64,000 nucleotides of DNA, taken from contig NZ_CP114783.1 of NCBI RefSeq assembly GCF_027359595.1, positions 62,001 through 126,000 on the forward strand, given 5' to 3'. This document shows, in pieces, positions 39,018 to 49,008 of the stretch (position 1 is its first letter; every line of letters starts with the position of its first letter). The notes beneath the pieces are model-generated. The model had not been told where the DNA came from, did no database searches, and worked only from the letters and a program-made list of their open reading frames with translations. Source of the DNA: Prochlorococcus marinus str. MIT 0912. GTDB lineage: Bacteria > Cyanobacteriota > Cyanobacteriia > PCC-6307 > Cyanobiaceae. The position numbers and the translations under genes are program-made.

Positions 39018-40685
39018 ATGAAATCAACTTCTCAAGACAAAACTAATTTAGATCCAAATTCAGAAGAAGAACTAACTATATCTTTAAGTACGGAAGTTGG
39101 TAAAAGAAGAAATTTCGCGATTATTTCCCACCCTGATGCAGGGAAAACCACTTTGACTGAAAAACTTTTACTTTATGGCGGAGCTATTCAACAAGCAGGA
39201 GCAGTAAAAGCACGAGGAGAGCAGAGAAAAGTTACTTCTGATTGGATGGAGCTTGAAAAACAAAGAGGTATATCAATCACATCAACTGTTTTGCAATTTG
39301 CTTATAAAGATAAGACCATTAATTTATTGGATACCCCTGGTCACCAAGATTTTTCGGAAGATACATATAGGACACTTGCCGCTGCTGATAATGCTGTGAT
39401 GCTCGAGGATGCAGCGAAAGGACTTGAACCTCAAACAAGAAAGCTTTTTGAGGTTTGCAGAATGCGTCAAATACCAATTTTTACGTTCATCAATAAGATG
39501 GATAGGCCAGGTCAAGAACCGCTGGAATTATTAGATGAGATTGAGTCTGAATTAGGATTATTAACCTTTGCAGTTAATTGGCCAATAGGAAGTGGTGAGC
39601 TTTTTAGAGGTGTTGTTGAGCGTGCAACCAAAGAAGTTGTTTTATTTTCTCGAGCGGAAAGAGGAAAGCAATCTAGTGAAATAAGGTTGAAAATTAATGA
39701 TCCGGAACTTAAAAATTTAGTAGAAGAAGAACTATTGACCAAAGCACTTGAAGAGATTGATATTCTTGATGAGGCTGGTTGTGACTTGAATCAAGAATTA
39801 ATATTATCTGGTGAATTAACTCCTGTATTTTTTGGATCTGCAATGACCAATTTTGGGGTTAGGCCATTTTTAGATAATTTTCTTGAGCTATCTCAGGGAC
39901 CCGTTGCTCGAAATAGCTTTAATGGACCAATTGTTCCTACAAGAGAATCATTTAGTGGATTTGTATTTAAATTACAAGCAAATATGGATCCAAAACATAG
40001 AGATAGAGTTGCCTTCGTGCGTGTATGTAGTGGGAGGTTTAAAAAAGATATGACAGTTCAACATGCTAGGACGGGTAAACAAATCAGGCTCTCAAGGCCC
40101 CAAAAGATTTTTGGTCAAGATAGGGCCGTTGTTGATGATGCTTACCCTGGGGATGTTATTGGTTTGAATAATCCAGGTATGTTTTCGATTGGAGATACAT
40201 TATTTATTGGACCTAGAGTTGAATTTGAGGGGATTCCATGTTTTAGCCCCGAGATTTTTAGCTGGTTAAGAAATCCAAATCCTTCCGCTTTTAAGAACTT
40301 TAGAAAAGGTGTCAATGAATTAAGAGAGGAGGGAGCAGTCCAAATTCTTTACGATAAAGATCAAAGCAAAAGAGATCCAATCTTGGCCGCAGTTGGTCAG
40401 CTTCAGCTTGAGGTAGTACAACATCGACTTGCTAGTGAATATGGAGTTGAAACTAGGCTTGAACCAATGGGTTTTCAAGTCGCTAGATGGGTAAAAGGCG
40501 GATGGCCGGCTTTAGAGGAGGTTGGGAGGATTTTTAATTGCAAAACGGTTCAGGATGCTTGGCTTAGACCAGTACTGCTTTTTAAAAATGAATGGAATCT
40601 AAATCAGTTAAAAGAAGATCATCCTGAAATGGAATTAAACTCAGTTGCTCCCGTCGTCAGTGGTGTTGATCCTGTTTCCCTTTAA
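39018..40685 (+). CDS. prfC: Peptide chain release factor 3
   Basis: GTPase that recycles RF1/RF2 from the ribosome after termination. 555 residues, slightly longer than E. coli RF3 because of a 20-residue charged N-terminal extension. G-domain motifs: [14 protein letters not shown] (P loop), RGISITSTV (switch I), [14 protein letters not shown] (G3), INKMDR (G4) and GSA (G5). The rest matches the RF3 domain II/III layout, e.g. [16 protein letters not shown] and [12 protein letters not shown]. Confidence 0.95.
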   Translation: MKSTSQDKTNLDPNSEEELTISLSTEVGKRRNFAIISHPDAGKTTLTEKLLLYGGAIQQAGAVKARGEQRKVTSDWMELEKQRGISITSTVLQFAYKDKTINLLDTPGHQDFSEDTYRTLAAADNAVMLEDAAKGLEPQTRKLFEVCRMRQIPIFTFINKMDRPGQEPLELLDEIESELGLLTFAVNWPIGSGELFRGVVERATKEVVLFSRAERGKQSSEIRLKINDPELKNLVEEELLTKALEEIDILDEAGCDLNQELILSGELTPVFFGSAMTNFGVRPFLDNFLELSQGPVARNSFNGPIVPTRESFSGFVFKLQANMDPKHRDRVAFVRVCSGRFKKDMTVQHARTGKQIRLSRPQKIFGQDRAVVDDAYPGDVIGLNNPGMFSIGDTLFIGPRVEFEGIPCFSPEIFSWLRNPNPSAFKNFRKGVNELREEGAVQILYDKDQSKRDPILAAVGQLQLEVVQHRLASEYGVETRLEPMGFQVARWVKGGWPALEEVGRIFNCKTVQDAWLRPVLLFKNEWNLNQLKEDHPEMELNSVAPVVSGVDPVSL

Positions 40686-40740
40686 AGTAGATTAATATTT
40701 AATTAATAAAGAGAGTTCATAAATCTTTTTTTGAAAATCT

Positions 40741-41430
40741 ATGGATCTTGGTACTAATTCACAATCAAATTCAAACTCACAAGATCCATATTTGATACTT
40801 GGAATAAATGAGGGTGCAAGTTTTGATGCTATTCAAGAAGCAAGGGACAAAAAGTTAATTGAGGCAGGAGAAGACCAAATCACTAAAGCAAAAATAGAAG
40901 CTGCTTATGATTCGTTGCTAATGGTAAGTCTTAAGTCAAGACAACTTGGTAATGTAAGTAACGATGCAATAACTGCATCAAAGAAAGAAAATGAAGCAAA
41001 GAAAGTTGGTGACATAGGACCTGGTTCTCTTCTCACTAGGTTGAAAAATTTAAATCTTCCTAAATACGAGGCATCAAAATCAAATTTTTTACCAAGATTA
41101 GAGTTGCCCTCTGGACAAGAATTAAACATAAGGATTTCTCTTGGCATATTGGCTTTTTTACTCGTTTTAATTGTGCCTTCTGAAAGTGTTGAATTAATAC
41201 TTTCATTCTCAACAATAGGCTTATTCATTAGTCAGTCTCGTAGAGGGAGGCCTTTCTTTCCCTCTATCCTCTGGTGCATTCTTCTTCTAAGTGTTGGACT
41301 TCTATCGGGTGCGTTACTTTTGGGTGGTGCTCAATCATTTATTGATAATTCTGGATCATTGTCTTCAGACAAATTTGAAGCGATTCCCGCAGTATTTTTG
41401 CTTTGGTTAGGAGTGATTTTCCTTGATTAA
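40741..41430 (+). CDS. CPP1-like membrane protein
   Basis: 229 residues. The N-terminal half is J-domain-like (DPYLILGINEGASFDAIQEARDKK...KIEAAYDSLLM) but without an HPD motif, so it is not a DnaJ. The C-terminal half has four or so membrane helices (LNIRISLGILAFLLVLIVP, ILWCILLLSVGLLSGALLL, FEAIPAVFLLWLGVIFL). This matches CPP1, the plant chaperone-like protein of protochlorophyllide oxidoreductase, and its cyanobacterial relatives. The cyanobacterial role is inferred from that. Convergent with hslO, 4 bases apart. Confidence 0.87.
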   Translation: MDLGTNSQSNSNSQDPYLILGINEGASFDAIQEARDKKLIEAGEDQITKAKIEAAYDSLLMVSLKSRQLGNVSNDAITASKKENEAKKVGDIGPGSLLTRLKNLNLPKYEASKSNFLPRLELPSGQELNIRISLGILAFLLVLIVPSESVELILSFSTIGLFISQSRRGRPFFPSILWCILLLSVGLLSGALLLGGAQSFIDNSGSLSSDKFEAIPAVFLLWLGVIFLD

Positions 41431-41434
41431 TCCT

Positions 41435-42334
41435 TTAATCGATTAACGATATCAATTCGTCCTCGTTAACAAGATAAACATTTTTGCAGAATTGACATGT
41501 AAGTTCTGCTTTCCCATCCTCCTTTATCATTGCCTGAAGCTCTTTTTTTCCCAAAATCTTTAATGCTGATAGGCTTCTTTCTCTTGAGCATCTACATTTA
41601 AAACGAACTTCTTGAGATGTGCTAATAATATCTGAATGTGATTGATCAAGATCAGGAAAAATTTCTTCAATTAAAGAAATAAGGTTGCTCCCTTTTTTGT
41701 TTAATAATTCACTAAAAGAGTTGATTTCTTTACATCGATCTTCAAGTAGGGCTATCAATGAATAGTCTCGTTCAGCTTTGGGTAGTATTTGTGCTAAAAG
41801 TCCCCCGCTACAAACTATTCCATCCTGATTAATTTTTTCTCCAACAAACACAGCTGATGGAGTTTGTTCAGAATGTAATAAATAGGAAGCTATGTCTTCT
41901 CCTATACCTCCATTAATTAATTCAACTGTGCTGTTGTGTGGCTCACCTTTGCCATCGTCTCTAATAACGTGAAGATAACCAATACCTGTAGCTTTTTTAA
42001 AATCAAATGAATAGTGACTGCTTTTATTTTTAATTAGGTCTAATTCAAGACTTGGATCACCAACGTAACCTCTCACACTTCCATCTCTACCCGCATCAAT
42101 AGTTAATCCTTTGAGTGGACCATTTGAGCTTACCCTCAAAGTCACCCTTCCATGATTTACCTTCATTGAGCTTGCAAGCAAGAGGCTTGCACTCATGGCT
42201 CTACCAACAATTGCAGAAGTTAGATATGAAAGAGAATGTCTTTCTTTTGCTTCTTTTGTTGATTCAGTTGTTGATACGGCGACTAGCCTGATCCCTCCTT
42301 TCGCAGCAGTAGCTCTAACTAGTAAATCTGTCAT
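41435..42334 (-). CDS. hslO: Hsp33 redox-regulated chaperone
   Basis: 299 residues. The N-terminal domain matches Hsp33 ([49 protein letters not shown]). The C-terminal zinc switch has the two Cys pairs CRCSRERS and CQFC; oxidation releases zinc and turns on holdase activity. It acts in the cytoplasm during oxidative stress. It lies 16 bases downstream of the ABC ATPase gene on the same strand and is probably cotranscribed. Confidence 0.95.
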   Translation of the reverse strand: MTDLLVRATAAKGGIRLVAVSTTESTKEAKERHSLSYLTSAIVGRAMSASLLLASSMKVNHGRVTLRVSSNGPLKGLTIDAGRDGSVRGYVGDPSLELDLIKNKSSHYSFDFKKATGIGYLHVIRDDGKGEPHNSTVELINGGIGEDIASYLLHSEQTPSAVFVGEKINQDGIVCSGGLLAQILPKAERDYSLIALLEDRCKEINSFSELLNKKGSNLISLIEEIFPDLDQSHSDIISTSQEVRFKCRCSRERSLSALKILGKKELQAMIKEDGKAELTCQFCKNVYLVNEDELISLID

Positions 42335-42350
42335 TGATTAGTTGAATTGT

Positions 42351-42977
42351 TTACTCAGGGATAAGTTGACCATTGTGCAACTCATAATTGTCGGTATTCA
42401 AATTTCTAAAAAGTTCGGGTTCATGTGTAACTATTAGAATAGTTTGCTTGTCTTGAAGCTTTGCGAGTAACTCTATAATTCCGTTTCTCACTGACCAATC
42501 TAAACCTGCTGTTGGCTCATCCAATAAAAGTACTTTTGGACTCCTTAAAAGTTGAACAGCAATAGCTAGTCGTCGTTGTTGTCCGCCACTAAGAGATTCT
42601 GGCGGCTTCTTTAAATCTAAATTGATCAACCCCACTTTTGTTAGAGCTGAAATTTGTTCTTCAGTCGTTAACCTCTTATGTCCAAGACGTAATTCTTGAG
42701 CTACCGATAATCCAAGAAAATATCTTTCTGGAAATTGAAAAACTAATCCACATAACCACCTGCGCTGACGGGCATTTAGAGTTTTGTCGAACCATGTTAT
42801 CTCTCCTTTTTGATATCCCGATAGACCGCTAATGATTTCTACCAATGTAGTCTTTCCACTTCCACTGGGTCCTCTAATTATTGTGATTTTTCCAGTATTT
42901 GATTTTAAACACAAATCTCGAAGAATTGGTTTCTCTGCTGTTGAGGGATGGTAATAAATATTTTTTAAACTAAGCAT
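42351..42977 (-). CDS. ECF/CbiO-like ABC transporter ATPase
   Basis: 208 residues, one nucleotide-binding domain: Walker A RGPSGSGKTTL, Q-loop VFQFPERYFLGLSV, signature LSGGQQRRLAIA, Walker B VLLLDEPTAGLD and switch His in VTHEP. The FQFPE Q-loop is characteristic of ECF vitamin/metal importers, and plastids have a similar stand-alone ATPase (ABCI11-like). No membrane partner is adjacent, so it must pair with a distant one or have another job. It precedes hslO on the same transcript. Confidence 0.87.
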   Translation of the reverse strand: MLSLKNIYYHPSTAEKPILRDLCLKSNTGKITIIRGPSGSGKTTLVEIISGLSGYQKGEITWFDKTLNARQRRWLCGLVFQFPERYFLGLSVAQELRLGHKRLTTEEQISALTKVGLINLDLKKPPESLSGGQQRRLAIAVQLLRSPKVLLLDEPTAGLDWSVRNGIIELLAKLQDKQTILIVTHEPELFRNLNTDNYELHNGQLIPE

Positions 42978-43092
42978 TATTTTTTATTGAGGCTTTGATC
43001 AATTAAATAAAGATTTTTCAATTTTCTTTAATCAATTTACATTAGATTGTGTTTGATATCTTTTAGTTTTTCTTTTTTAAGATCTATTGTTT

Positions 43093-43542
43093 ATGGAAGT
43101 TCGATTTCGTGAAGTTGATCCTTTCAATTGTTGGATATGGCTTAGATATTCAGATGTCCCAAGCAAAGGAGAAAAAGAATATGTCGATGGTATTTTTGAT
43201 TCTTGGTATGTGCTAGGTAGACTTGGAGGATTTAATTCTGAAAATTTGCAAACTCACGAAATGGGTTCTGATGTCAGTTGGATGAGCTATGAAAATGACG
43301 AAACTTCCTCTAGTCTTCCATCATTAATGCATAATCTTGGGGAATTTGAATTTAATGAGTGTTGGGCTAGATGTTGGGTCGATTTAGGTACTTCTGATCT
43401 CATCGCAATTGATGTTTTGATAAATGTACTTAAACAAATGGATGTTGATGTTGTAAAAATAGAGGAACTAATTATCGGAGGAGTAAATCAAGATTGGCCA
43501 GTAGAAGAACATCCTGATGCAATTTTTTCTTCAACAGAGTAA
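43093..43542 (+). CDS. DUF3531 family protein
   Basis: 149 residues from ATG 43093 (a TTG two codons upstream is less likely). Motifs VRFREVDPFNCWIWLRY, the YVDGIFDSWYVLGRLGGFN stretch and ARCWVDLGTSDLIAIDVLINVL are those of DUF3531, found in cyanobacteria and chloroplasts. Soluble; no enzyme motif is apparent and no function is established to my knowledge. It ends 6 bases before rsmE, so the two are coupled. Confidence 0.82.
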   Translation: MEVRFREVDPFNCWIWLRYSDVPSKGEKEYVDGIFDSWYVLGRLGGFNSENLQTHEMGSDVSWMSYENDETSSSLPSLMHNLGEFEFNECWARCWVDLGTSDLIAIDVLINVLKQMDVDVVKIEELIIGGVNQDWPVEEHPDAIFSSTE

Positions 43543-43548
43543 TTTTCT

Positions 43549-44313
43549 ATGGCTGAGAAAAGAAGATTATTTATAAATCCAAATCGATTAAGTGATGAAA
43601 TCGATTCAAATGGAGAGTTGAGATTGACCTCTAATGAATCACATTATTTATCTAGGGTTATGAGGATGAGATCGGAAGATCTTTTAGATGTTATTGATGG
43701 AAAAGGTCATCTTTGGAACGCAAAAATTGTTCAAAAAAAAACTATAAAACTTACCAATGGTTTTGATAAACCTCTTCAAGTCGTTTCCAGAAAGAGACCA
43801 TTAATAGGTATTGCTGTAGTTATTCCTAAAAAGGGGTTTGAAAACTTTTTACATATGAGTTGTGAGATAGGAGTTGATATTATTCAACCATTATTTTCAA
43901 AACGATCAGTAGTTAAAGAATGCAATAACGAAAAAATTATTAGATTTCAAAAAATCATTCATGAAGCCGTTGAGCAATCTGAAAGACTCTGGAGTCCAGA
44001 ACTAATGCAGGTATTGACATTTCCCAATTGGATAAATGATTTGCCTTCCGATGCTCAAATCGGATTTGCCACAACTCGCATTCAAAATTTGCAAGATTGT
44101 GTGTATTGGTTAAAAGAAACATCAAATAAAGTCAATCAAGTTTGGATGGTAATTGGCCCAGAGGGAGGCTGGAATAAAGATGAAGAGGCATTAGCTTTTG
44201 ACGCTGGCTTATCTGGGGTATCTATGGGAGAAACTATTTTGAGGACATCAACAGCTGCCGTAAGTGCCTGTCAGTTAATGACTTCATGGAGAAGACTTAA
44301 ATCATCCCTTTAA
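43549..44313 (+). CDS. rsmE: 16S rRNA (uracil-1498-N3)-methyltransferase
   Basis: 254-residue SPOUT-class enzyme that methylates U1498 at the decoding site. The N-terminal PUA-like part has SNESHYLSRVMRMRSEDLLDV; the knotted SAM-binding domain has HEAVEQSERLW, VIGPEGGWNKDEE and MGETILRTSTAAVSACQ. All landmarks of RsmE are present and length is normal. DUF3531 lies immediately upstream and DUF92 63 bases downstream. Confidence 0.95.
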   Translation: MAEKRRLFINPNRLSDEIDSNGELRLTSNESHYLSRVMRMRSEDLLDVIDGKGHLWNAKIVQKKTIKLTNGFDKPLQVVSRKRPLIGIAVVIPKKGFENFLHMSCEIGVDIIQPLFSKRSVVKECNNEKIIRFQKIIHEAVEQSERLWSPELMQVLTFPNWINDLPSDAQIGFATTRIQNLQDCVYWLKETSNKVNQVWMVIGPEGGWNKDEEALAFDAGLSGVSMGETILRTSTAAVSACQLMTSWRRLKSSL

Positions 44314-44376
44314 GATTGAATATTTTTGATCATAAAACTGTCTATTGTGTAGAAATAGGCATGATCATTAGGAACG

Positions 44377-45120
44377 ATGGCTAACTTCTCTTCTATAAGC
44401 GGTATTTGGATTCATGCTTTTTTGATTAATTTCTTGTTGATATTTGTGGGACATAGGCTTCCATTTTTAACTAAGAAAGGTTGGATTCATGCTGGAATAC
44501 TTGGAACACTTTTATTAGGATCTATTGGTTGGAATGGTTGGATATCAGTTTGTGTATATCTCTTGTTGGGAACTTTAGTTACAAAAATTGGATACAAAAA
44601 TAAGGCTTCCCGAGGGATTGCTGAAGCAAGAGGTGGTCAACGTGGCCCTGAAAATGTATGGGGGTCTGCAGCAACAGGTTGCTCACTCGCCTTATTAAGT
44701 TGTCTTTGGCCAAATCTTTTAAATTTATTCATGGTAGGTTTTGCTTCTAGTTTCAGTGCAAAACTTTCCGATACTTTTTCAAGTGAAATTGGCAAAAGAT
44801 TTGGTAAAAGAACTTTTCTAATTACGACTTTAAAGCCAGTATCACCAGGAACAGAGGGGGCAATAAGTATCGAAGGTTCGATGGCTGGTTTGTTAGGTAG
44901 TTTTATAATGACTGTGTTTATGCTTAATCTATCGATCATCTCTGGACTATCTGTTGCTTTTATAGTCTTCTTCTCTGGCTATTTAGCAACTTTTTTGGAA
45001 AGTTATATAGGTGCAGTGGTGCAAAATCAGATTGATTGGATGACTAATGAGTTAGTTAACTCTATACAAACATCTATAGCTGCTATTATTTCTATCTTTT
45101 TATATTTGAATTTTGCTTAA
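44377..45120 (+). CDS. DUF92 membrane protein, VTE6-like phytyl-phosphate kinase candidate
   Basis: 247 residues with five to six membrane helices. The conserved family stretch is RGIAEARGGQRGPENVWGSAATG, then FASSFSAKLSDTFSSEIGKRFGKRTFLITTLKPVSPGTEGAISIEG. This matches DUF92; the plant member VTE6 converts phytyl phosphate to phytyl diphosphate in chlorophyll phytol salvage toward tocopherol and phylloquinone. The same activity here is inference from family. Convergent with the SGNH hydrolase gene (5 bases apart). Confidence 0.85.
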   Translation: MANFSSISGIWIHAFLINFLLIFVGHRLPFLTKKGWIHAGILGTLLLGSIGWNGWISVCVYLLLGTLVTKIGYKNKASRGIAEARGGQRGPENVWGSAATGCSLALLSCLWPNLLNLFMVGFASSFSAKLSDTFSSEIGKRFGKRTFLITTLKPVSPGTEGAISIEGSMAGLLGSFIMTVFMLNLSIISGLSVAFIVFFSGYLATFLESYIGAVVQNQIDWMTNELVNSIQTSIAAIISIFLYLNFA

Positions 45121-45125
45121 AATAT

Positions 45126-45773
45126 TTAATTTAAATCAGCCCAATTTTTTAGTGCTGTCCATTCACTAATTTGTTCATAAATCCATTTATGACCCTTAGT
45201 ATTCAGATGTATTCCATCTGATGAGAGTAATTCTTTAAATGATAATAAGTTGATCATTTTTTTATGGAAAGATAAAAACGGGACATTTAATTCTAAGCAA
45301 GTTTCTTCAATTTTATTTTCATACTTAGAACAAGCTTGATTTGAATACCAAAGACATTCTGCAAAAGGCATTGAGTCTTCATTAACAGGTGTTAATCCAA
45401 GAACCATTATATGTACTTCATTTTTAATTTCGTTTACTAATTGTTTTAAACCAAATTTAAAAGCATCTTCGGAAAGTTGGGGCCTGCCATCTTTTCTTCC
45501 AATTCTAGCTGTATCATTTAATCCAATTGATAGCAAAATACCTTCAGGAACTTTCCTCCTTAACTCTCCCCTTGTTGCCCACTCATTCTTATATCTTATA
45601 GCAACTTTCTCTAATCCATCTCCTCTTACTCCAAGGGGATAAATAATAGGGGCACCATCTAAATTCAACCATTTTTGTCTTAATCTCTCAGACCATCCAC
45701 CTCCCTCTAGATCTCCCCAACCATAAACCCCACTATCTCCAATTATGATTAATTTTTTCTGATATTTATTCAT
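45126..45773 (-). CDS. SGNH/GDSL-family hydrolase
   Basis: 215 residues. Block I LIIIGDSGVYGWGD holds the nucleophile Ser, GVRGDG the oxyanion Gly, SIGLNDTARIG the block III Asn, and LSSDGIHLNTKGHKWIY the catalytic Asp and His. So the active site is intact. No signal peptide, so cytoplasmic esterase, lipase or acyl-thioesterase roles are possible. It lies downstream of the phn operon on the same strand, 24 bases after phnE, and may share its transcript. Confidence 0.88.
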   Translation of the reverse strand: MNKYQKKLIIIGDSGVYGWGDLEGGGWSERLRQKWLNLDGAPIIYPLGVRGDGLEKVAIRYKNEWATRGELRRKVPEGILLSIGLNDTARIGRKDGRPQLSEDAFKFGLKQLVNEIKNEVHIMVLGLTPVNEDSMPFAECLWYSNQACSKYENKIEETCLELNVPFLSFHKKMINLLSFKELLSSDGIHLNTKGHKWIYEQISEWTALKNWADLN

Positions 45774-45797
45774 AAGTCGATAAGTTGAATAAAATAA

Positions 45798-47348
45798 CTA
45801 ATTAATGAAATTGTTGGTTGAACTCTTTAACCAATAATTTTGAGAAGAGTTAAATAAATATTCTCCTGACATTGTTAATAAAGAGAAAGTAGCAGTTATT
45901 ATCATGACTTGTGCCCAATCGAATGAGCTTAGTGATTCCTGTAATTGCCAACCTAATCCTACTCCTCCGACTGCACCTATAATTGCTGTTTCCTTTAGGA
46001 TTACGTCACTTCTATATGCACCATAAGCTAAGTAATTATTACTTTGGGGGGCTAATATTCCATAAAGTGTTGCTGATTTATTGCTTGAACCATTGCTTTT
46101 AATTGCTCGATAAATACTTTTTTCTTGATTTAGTATGTTATCTGTAAGTAATCTTCCCATGACACCCATATGTGTAATTCCTAGTGATAATGCGGCTACA
46201 GATATATTAGGATTAGTAAAAAGAAGAATAAGTATAGTGGTCAATGGAGGAGGTATCAATCTAAAGAAGATCCAAATAAGATTTTGAACTTTTAGAGGGA
46301 ATTTACCTGGGAATAATACTAGTAAAAGTGGAGGTGTCCCTATTGCAATACCAGACGCGAAGAAAGTTATTAAAATTGTTGTAATGATTAGTTTAAAAAG
46401 AGGTAAGGTATTAAATCCATTTCTTATCTCTACGAATGAAGGTAAATTTAAATACGAAAAGCTTAATGGAGTAAATATCTCAAAATTTAGATTATAAAGC
46501 CAACTAATACCTAACGATAGAGATAATGAAAATATTGAGATTGAAATTAAGAAAGAATTTTTCAAACTAATATTTTCAGATAAATAAATTCTTAAATATC
46601 TTATAAATTTCTCTAATAAAATCATAACTAACCAAAGCATCCACAAACAAGTCCACATTTCATTGAACTCAAAGGATTTTAAAGTTAAATATAGTTCTGT
46701 TCCTATCCCTCCTAATCCAAATATTCCAAGTAATGTTACACCTCTAATTGCACATTCAAATCTGTAACTTCCATATATAGATACGATAGGTATTAACTTT
46801 GGTAGTAGAATAGTTATAAATGAGCTCATAATATTAGATCCAGTTTTCTTAATTGCTATTAGAGGGTGTATGTCAAAACTATCTAGTTGCTCTGAAATTA
46901 CTCTTGCTGTTAAGGCTGAATAGGGGATGACTATAGATATAATTGCCACCCAAATATTCAAACCTAAAATTTGTATAAATAGCAGGCCCCAAACTACTTC
47001 ATGTATTGATCTTGGAATTGCTAATGAGTATTTTATGAATTTACCTAAATAAGAAAATTTAGGAATACTTTTCCAAAATAAATCTGTAGATAGTACACCT
47101 AAAATAATTCCAATAAGCATACTTATAACCCAGCTAGTTAAAGCAGTAGCAATTGTTATTTGAAGTCCTTCCCATGCGCTTTTAACTACTTCTTGATTGA
47201 ACGATGGTTTTATTGCTGAGCTTATGAATAGAAATATGATATCTAGCCCCCCCATATGAAATCCTTTGATAATTTCTATTAGAATGGGAATGTAAGCTAT
47301 TGATGGGATTAATGTTAATAAAGTTGATACTGGTTTTATTAATTTCAT
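45798..47348 (-). CDS. phnE: Phosphonate/phosphite ABC transporter permease, double PhnE
   Basis: 516 residues, twice a normal PhnE. Each half has a permease core with a binding-protein-dependent EAA-type loop: first IHPLIAIKKTGSN...FITILLPKLIPI, second IYRAIKSNGSSNKSATLYGILAPQ. About eleven membrane helices in total. The fusion supplies both membrane subunits in one chain. It sits third in a phnD-phnC-phnE set with 6 bases after phnC. Substrate class (phosphonate, phosphite or related) follows from the neighbours and is not fixed. Confidence 0.88.
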   Translation of the reverse strand: MKLIKPVSTLLTLIPSIAYIPILIEIIKGFHMGGLDIIFLFISSAIKPSFNQEVVKSAWEGLQITIATALTSWVISMLIGIILGVLSTDLFWKSIPKFSYLGKFIKYSLAIPRSIHEVVWGLLFIQILGLNIWVAIISIVIPYSALTARVISEQLDSFDIHPLIAIKKTGSNIMSSFITILLPKLIPIVSIYGSYRFECAIRGVTLLGIFGLGGIGTELYLTLKSFEFNEMWTCLWMLWLVMILLEKFIRYLRIYLSENISLKNSFLISISIFSLSLSLGISWLYNLNFEIFTPLSFSYLNLPSFVEIRNGFNTLPLFKLIITTILITFFASGIAIGTPPLLLVLFPGKFPLKVQNLIWIFFRLIPPPLTTILILLFTNPNISVAALSLGITHMGVMGRLLTDNILNQEKSIYRAIKSNGSSNKSATLYGILAPQSNNYLAYGAYRSDVILKETAIIGAVGGVGLGWQLQESLSSFDWAQVMIITATFSLLTMSGEYLFNSSQNYWLKSSTNNFIN

Positions 47349-47354
47349 TATAAA

Positions 47355-48089
47355 TTAAAATAGCCAATCAAACTCTGATTGATTAATATTATGAATTTCT
47401 CTATCTATTACAATCTCTCCATCTTTTAACCCAATAACTCTATTGAAATTATTTATTAAATTAATTTGGTGAAGACTGATAAGTATGGTCTCAGGGATTT
47501 TAATTCTAAGATAATTTTTATGATTAATAAATAAATTTAAGATATTTTTAGATAATAGAGGGTCTAAATTTGAGAAAGGTTCGTCTCCAAGAAGAATCTC
47601 TGGTTCTTGTCTTAAAAGACGTGCAATTGCTATTCTTTTTTTTTGCCCACCAGAAAGTTTATTTATATAGGAATAAATAGTTTTTTTAGGCAGAGAGACT
47701 GCTGCTAGGCATTCTTGGCATAAACCTTTATCTAAGACTCCGAGGAGATTCTTTAAAGCCCATATGAAATTGTGTTTACCTAGTGCACCGCAGTTTATAT
47801 TCTGAGCGACATTTAACTCTTCTATCAAAGATAAATCCTGCCATATAGTTCCTATTTTTGACGACTCAATATTTGAAATATTGTTAATGTGAGAACCTTT
47901 CCATATTACATCTCCTTCGCTTGGGATTAGTGATCCATTCGCGATCGAGATTAATGTACTTTTGCCAGAGCCACTCTTGCCAATAAGCGCTATCTTCTCA
48001 CCTTTATTAATTGTTAAATTAATATCTTTCACTCTAATACTTTCTTTGCTGCTATGGCTTATATTCTTTAATTCTAGTAATTTAGTCAC
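47355..48089 (-). CDS. phnC: Phosphonate-type ABC transporter ATPase
   Basis: 244 residues: Walker A LIGKSGSGKSTL, Q-loop IWQDLSLIEEL, signature LSGGQKKRIAIARLL, Walker B ILLGDEPFSNLD and switch region ISLHQINL. GTG start overlapping the phnD stop by four bases, so translation is coupled. Powers uptake by the fused permease downstream. Assigned to PhnC mainly by context with PhnD; the ATPase call itself is certain. Confidence 0.9.
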   Translation of the reverse strand: MTKLLELKNISHSSKESIRVKDINLTINKGEKIALIGKSGSGKSTLISIANGSLIPSEGDVIWKGSHINNISNIESSKIGTIWQDLSLIEELNVAQNINCGALGKHNFIWALKNLLGVLDKGLCQECLAAVSLPKKTIYSYINKLSGGQKKRIAIARLLRQEPEILLGDEPFSNLDPLLSKNILNLFINHKNYLRIKIPETILISLHQINLINNFNRVIGLKDGEIVIDREIHNINQSEFDWLF

Positions 48090-48997
48090 TTAATCTTTCC
48101 AATTTTTCTACCTATCTTTTCTATTTTATTATAATTCTCGTTTTTTGATATTATAAATTTATTTGCGCTAAATAATTCGAGAATTTGTTTTTGTTTTTTT
48201 TGACCTTCATTGAAACGTAAAAATACATTTGTAAGCTCTTTCGTAAAACCTTTTTTGAACTTTTTATCTAGGTTTCCTTGAGCAAGCCAATGATAATTAT
48301 GATAAGAAGGAGTCTTCCAAATTACAAAGACTTTTGAGCGGTCCACTCGTCCTCTCTCAAGATTTCTCTTCCATACTTCTTCGCTAAGAGCACCTGCCTC
48401 ATATGAACCACTTTGCACAAGCATTAATGTTGAATCGTGGCTACCACTAAAGCCTGGGCTTGCACCTTTGAAATCTTTAAATTGAACACCTGCTTCGGTT
48501 AAAAAATATTGTGGCATCAATCTTCCTGATGTTGAACTTTCAGAGCCAAAAGTAAAACGCTTTCCTTTTAGTATTTTTAAGTCATTTATGTTATTTATTT
48601 TTTGGATTGAACTTTTCTTGTTTGCAATAAAAACACTATGGAATTTTTCATCAATATCTCTTTGTGCTATTACCTTGGATCCTTTGCTTTGAAGTCTTGC
48701 TTGTACACCTGTTAACGCACCGAACCATACTAAATCTAAACTCCCGGTCCTAAAAGCTGTTACGGCTGCAGCATAATTAGTAACTGGCTTATAACGGACT
48801 TGAACATTGAGCTGCTCGCTTAATTCAGAGGATAATACTTTATATAGACGATTCAGGTGCTCTGGGTTTTGATCTGGTATCGCCCCAATGTGAAGTATTT
48901 CCTCTGCTTTTAATGAACCAATATTAGATAAATTAAATATTGATAAAAGAGCAATAGCAATTTTCGTCAATTTGATTGGTCTTGGCCGTTGATTCAT
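48086..48997 (-). CDS. phnD: Phosphonate/phosphite-binding periplasmic protein (PhnD family)
   Basis: 303 residues. A signal peptide (IAIALLSIFNLSNIGSLKA) is followed by LHIGAIPDQNPEHLNRLYKVLSS, the PhnD start; VRYKPVTNYAAAVTAFRTGSLDLVWFGALTGVQA is the ligand-site segment, and FTFGSESSTSGRLMPQYFL is typical of the family. It captures the solute for phnC-phnE. Prochlorococcus PhnD proteins have been shown to prefer phosphite or small phosphonates; which one this binds is unknown. First gene of the operon. Confidence 0.92.
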   Translation of the reverse strand: MNQRPRPIKLTKIAIALLSIFNLSNIGSLKAEEILHIGAIPDQNPEHLNRLYKVLSSELSEQLNVQVRYKPVTNYAAAVTAFRTGSLDLVWFGALTGVQARLQSKGSKVIAQRDIDEKFHSVFIANKKSSIQKINNINDLKILKGKRFTFGSESSTSGRLMPQYFLTEAGVQFKDFKGASPGFSGSHDSTLMLVQSGSYEAGALSEEVWKRNLERGRVDRSKVFVIWKTPSYHNYHWLAQGNLDKKFKKGFTKELTNVFLRFNEGQKKQKQILELFSANKFIISKNENYNKIEKIGRKIGKIK

Positions 48998-49008
48998 TCT
49001 TTTTTAAT

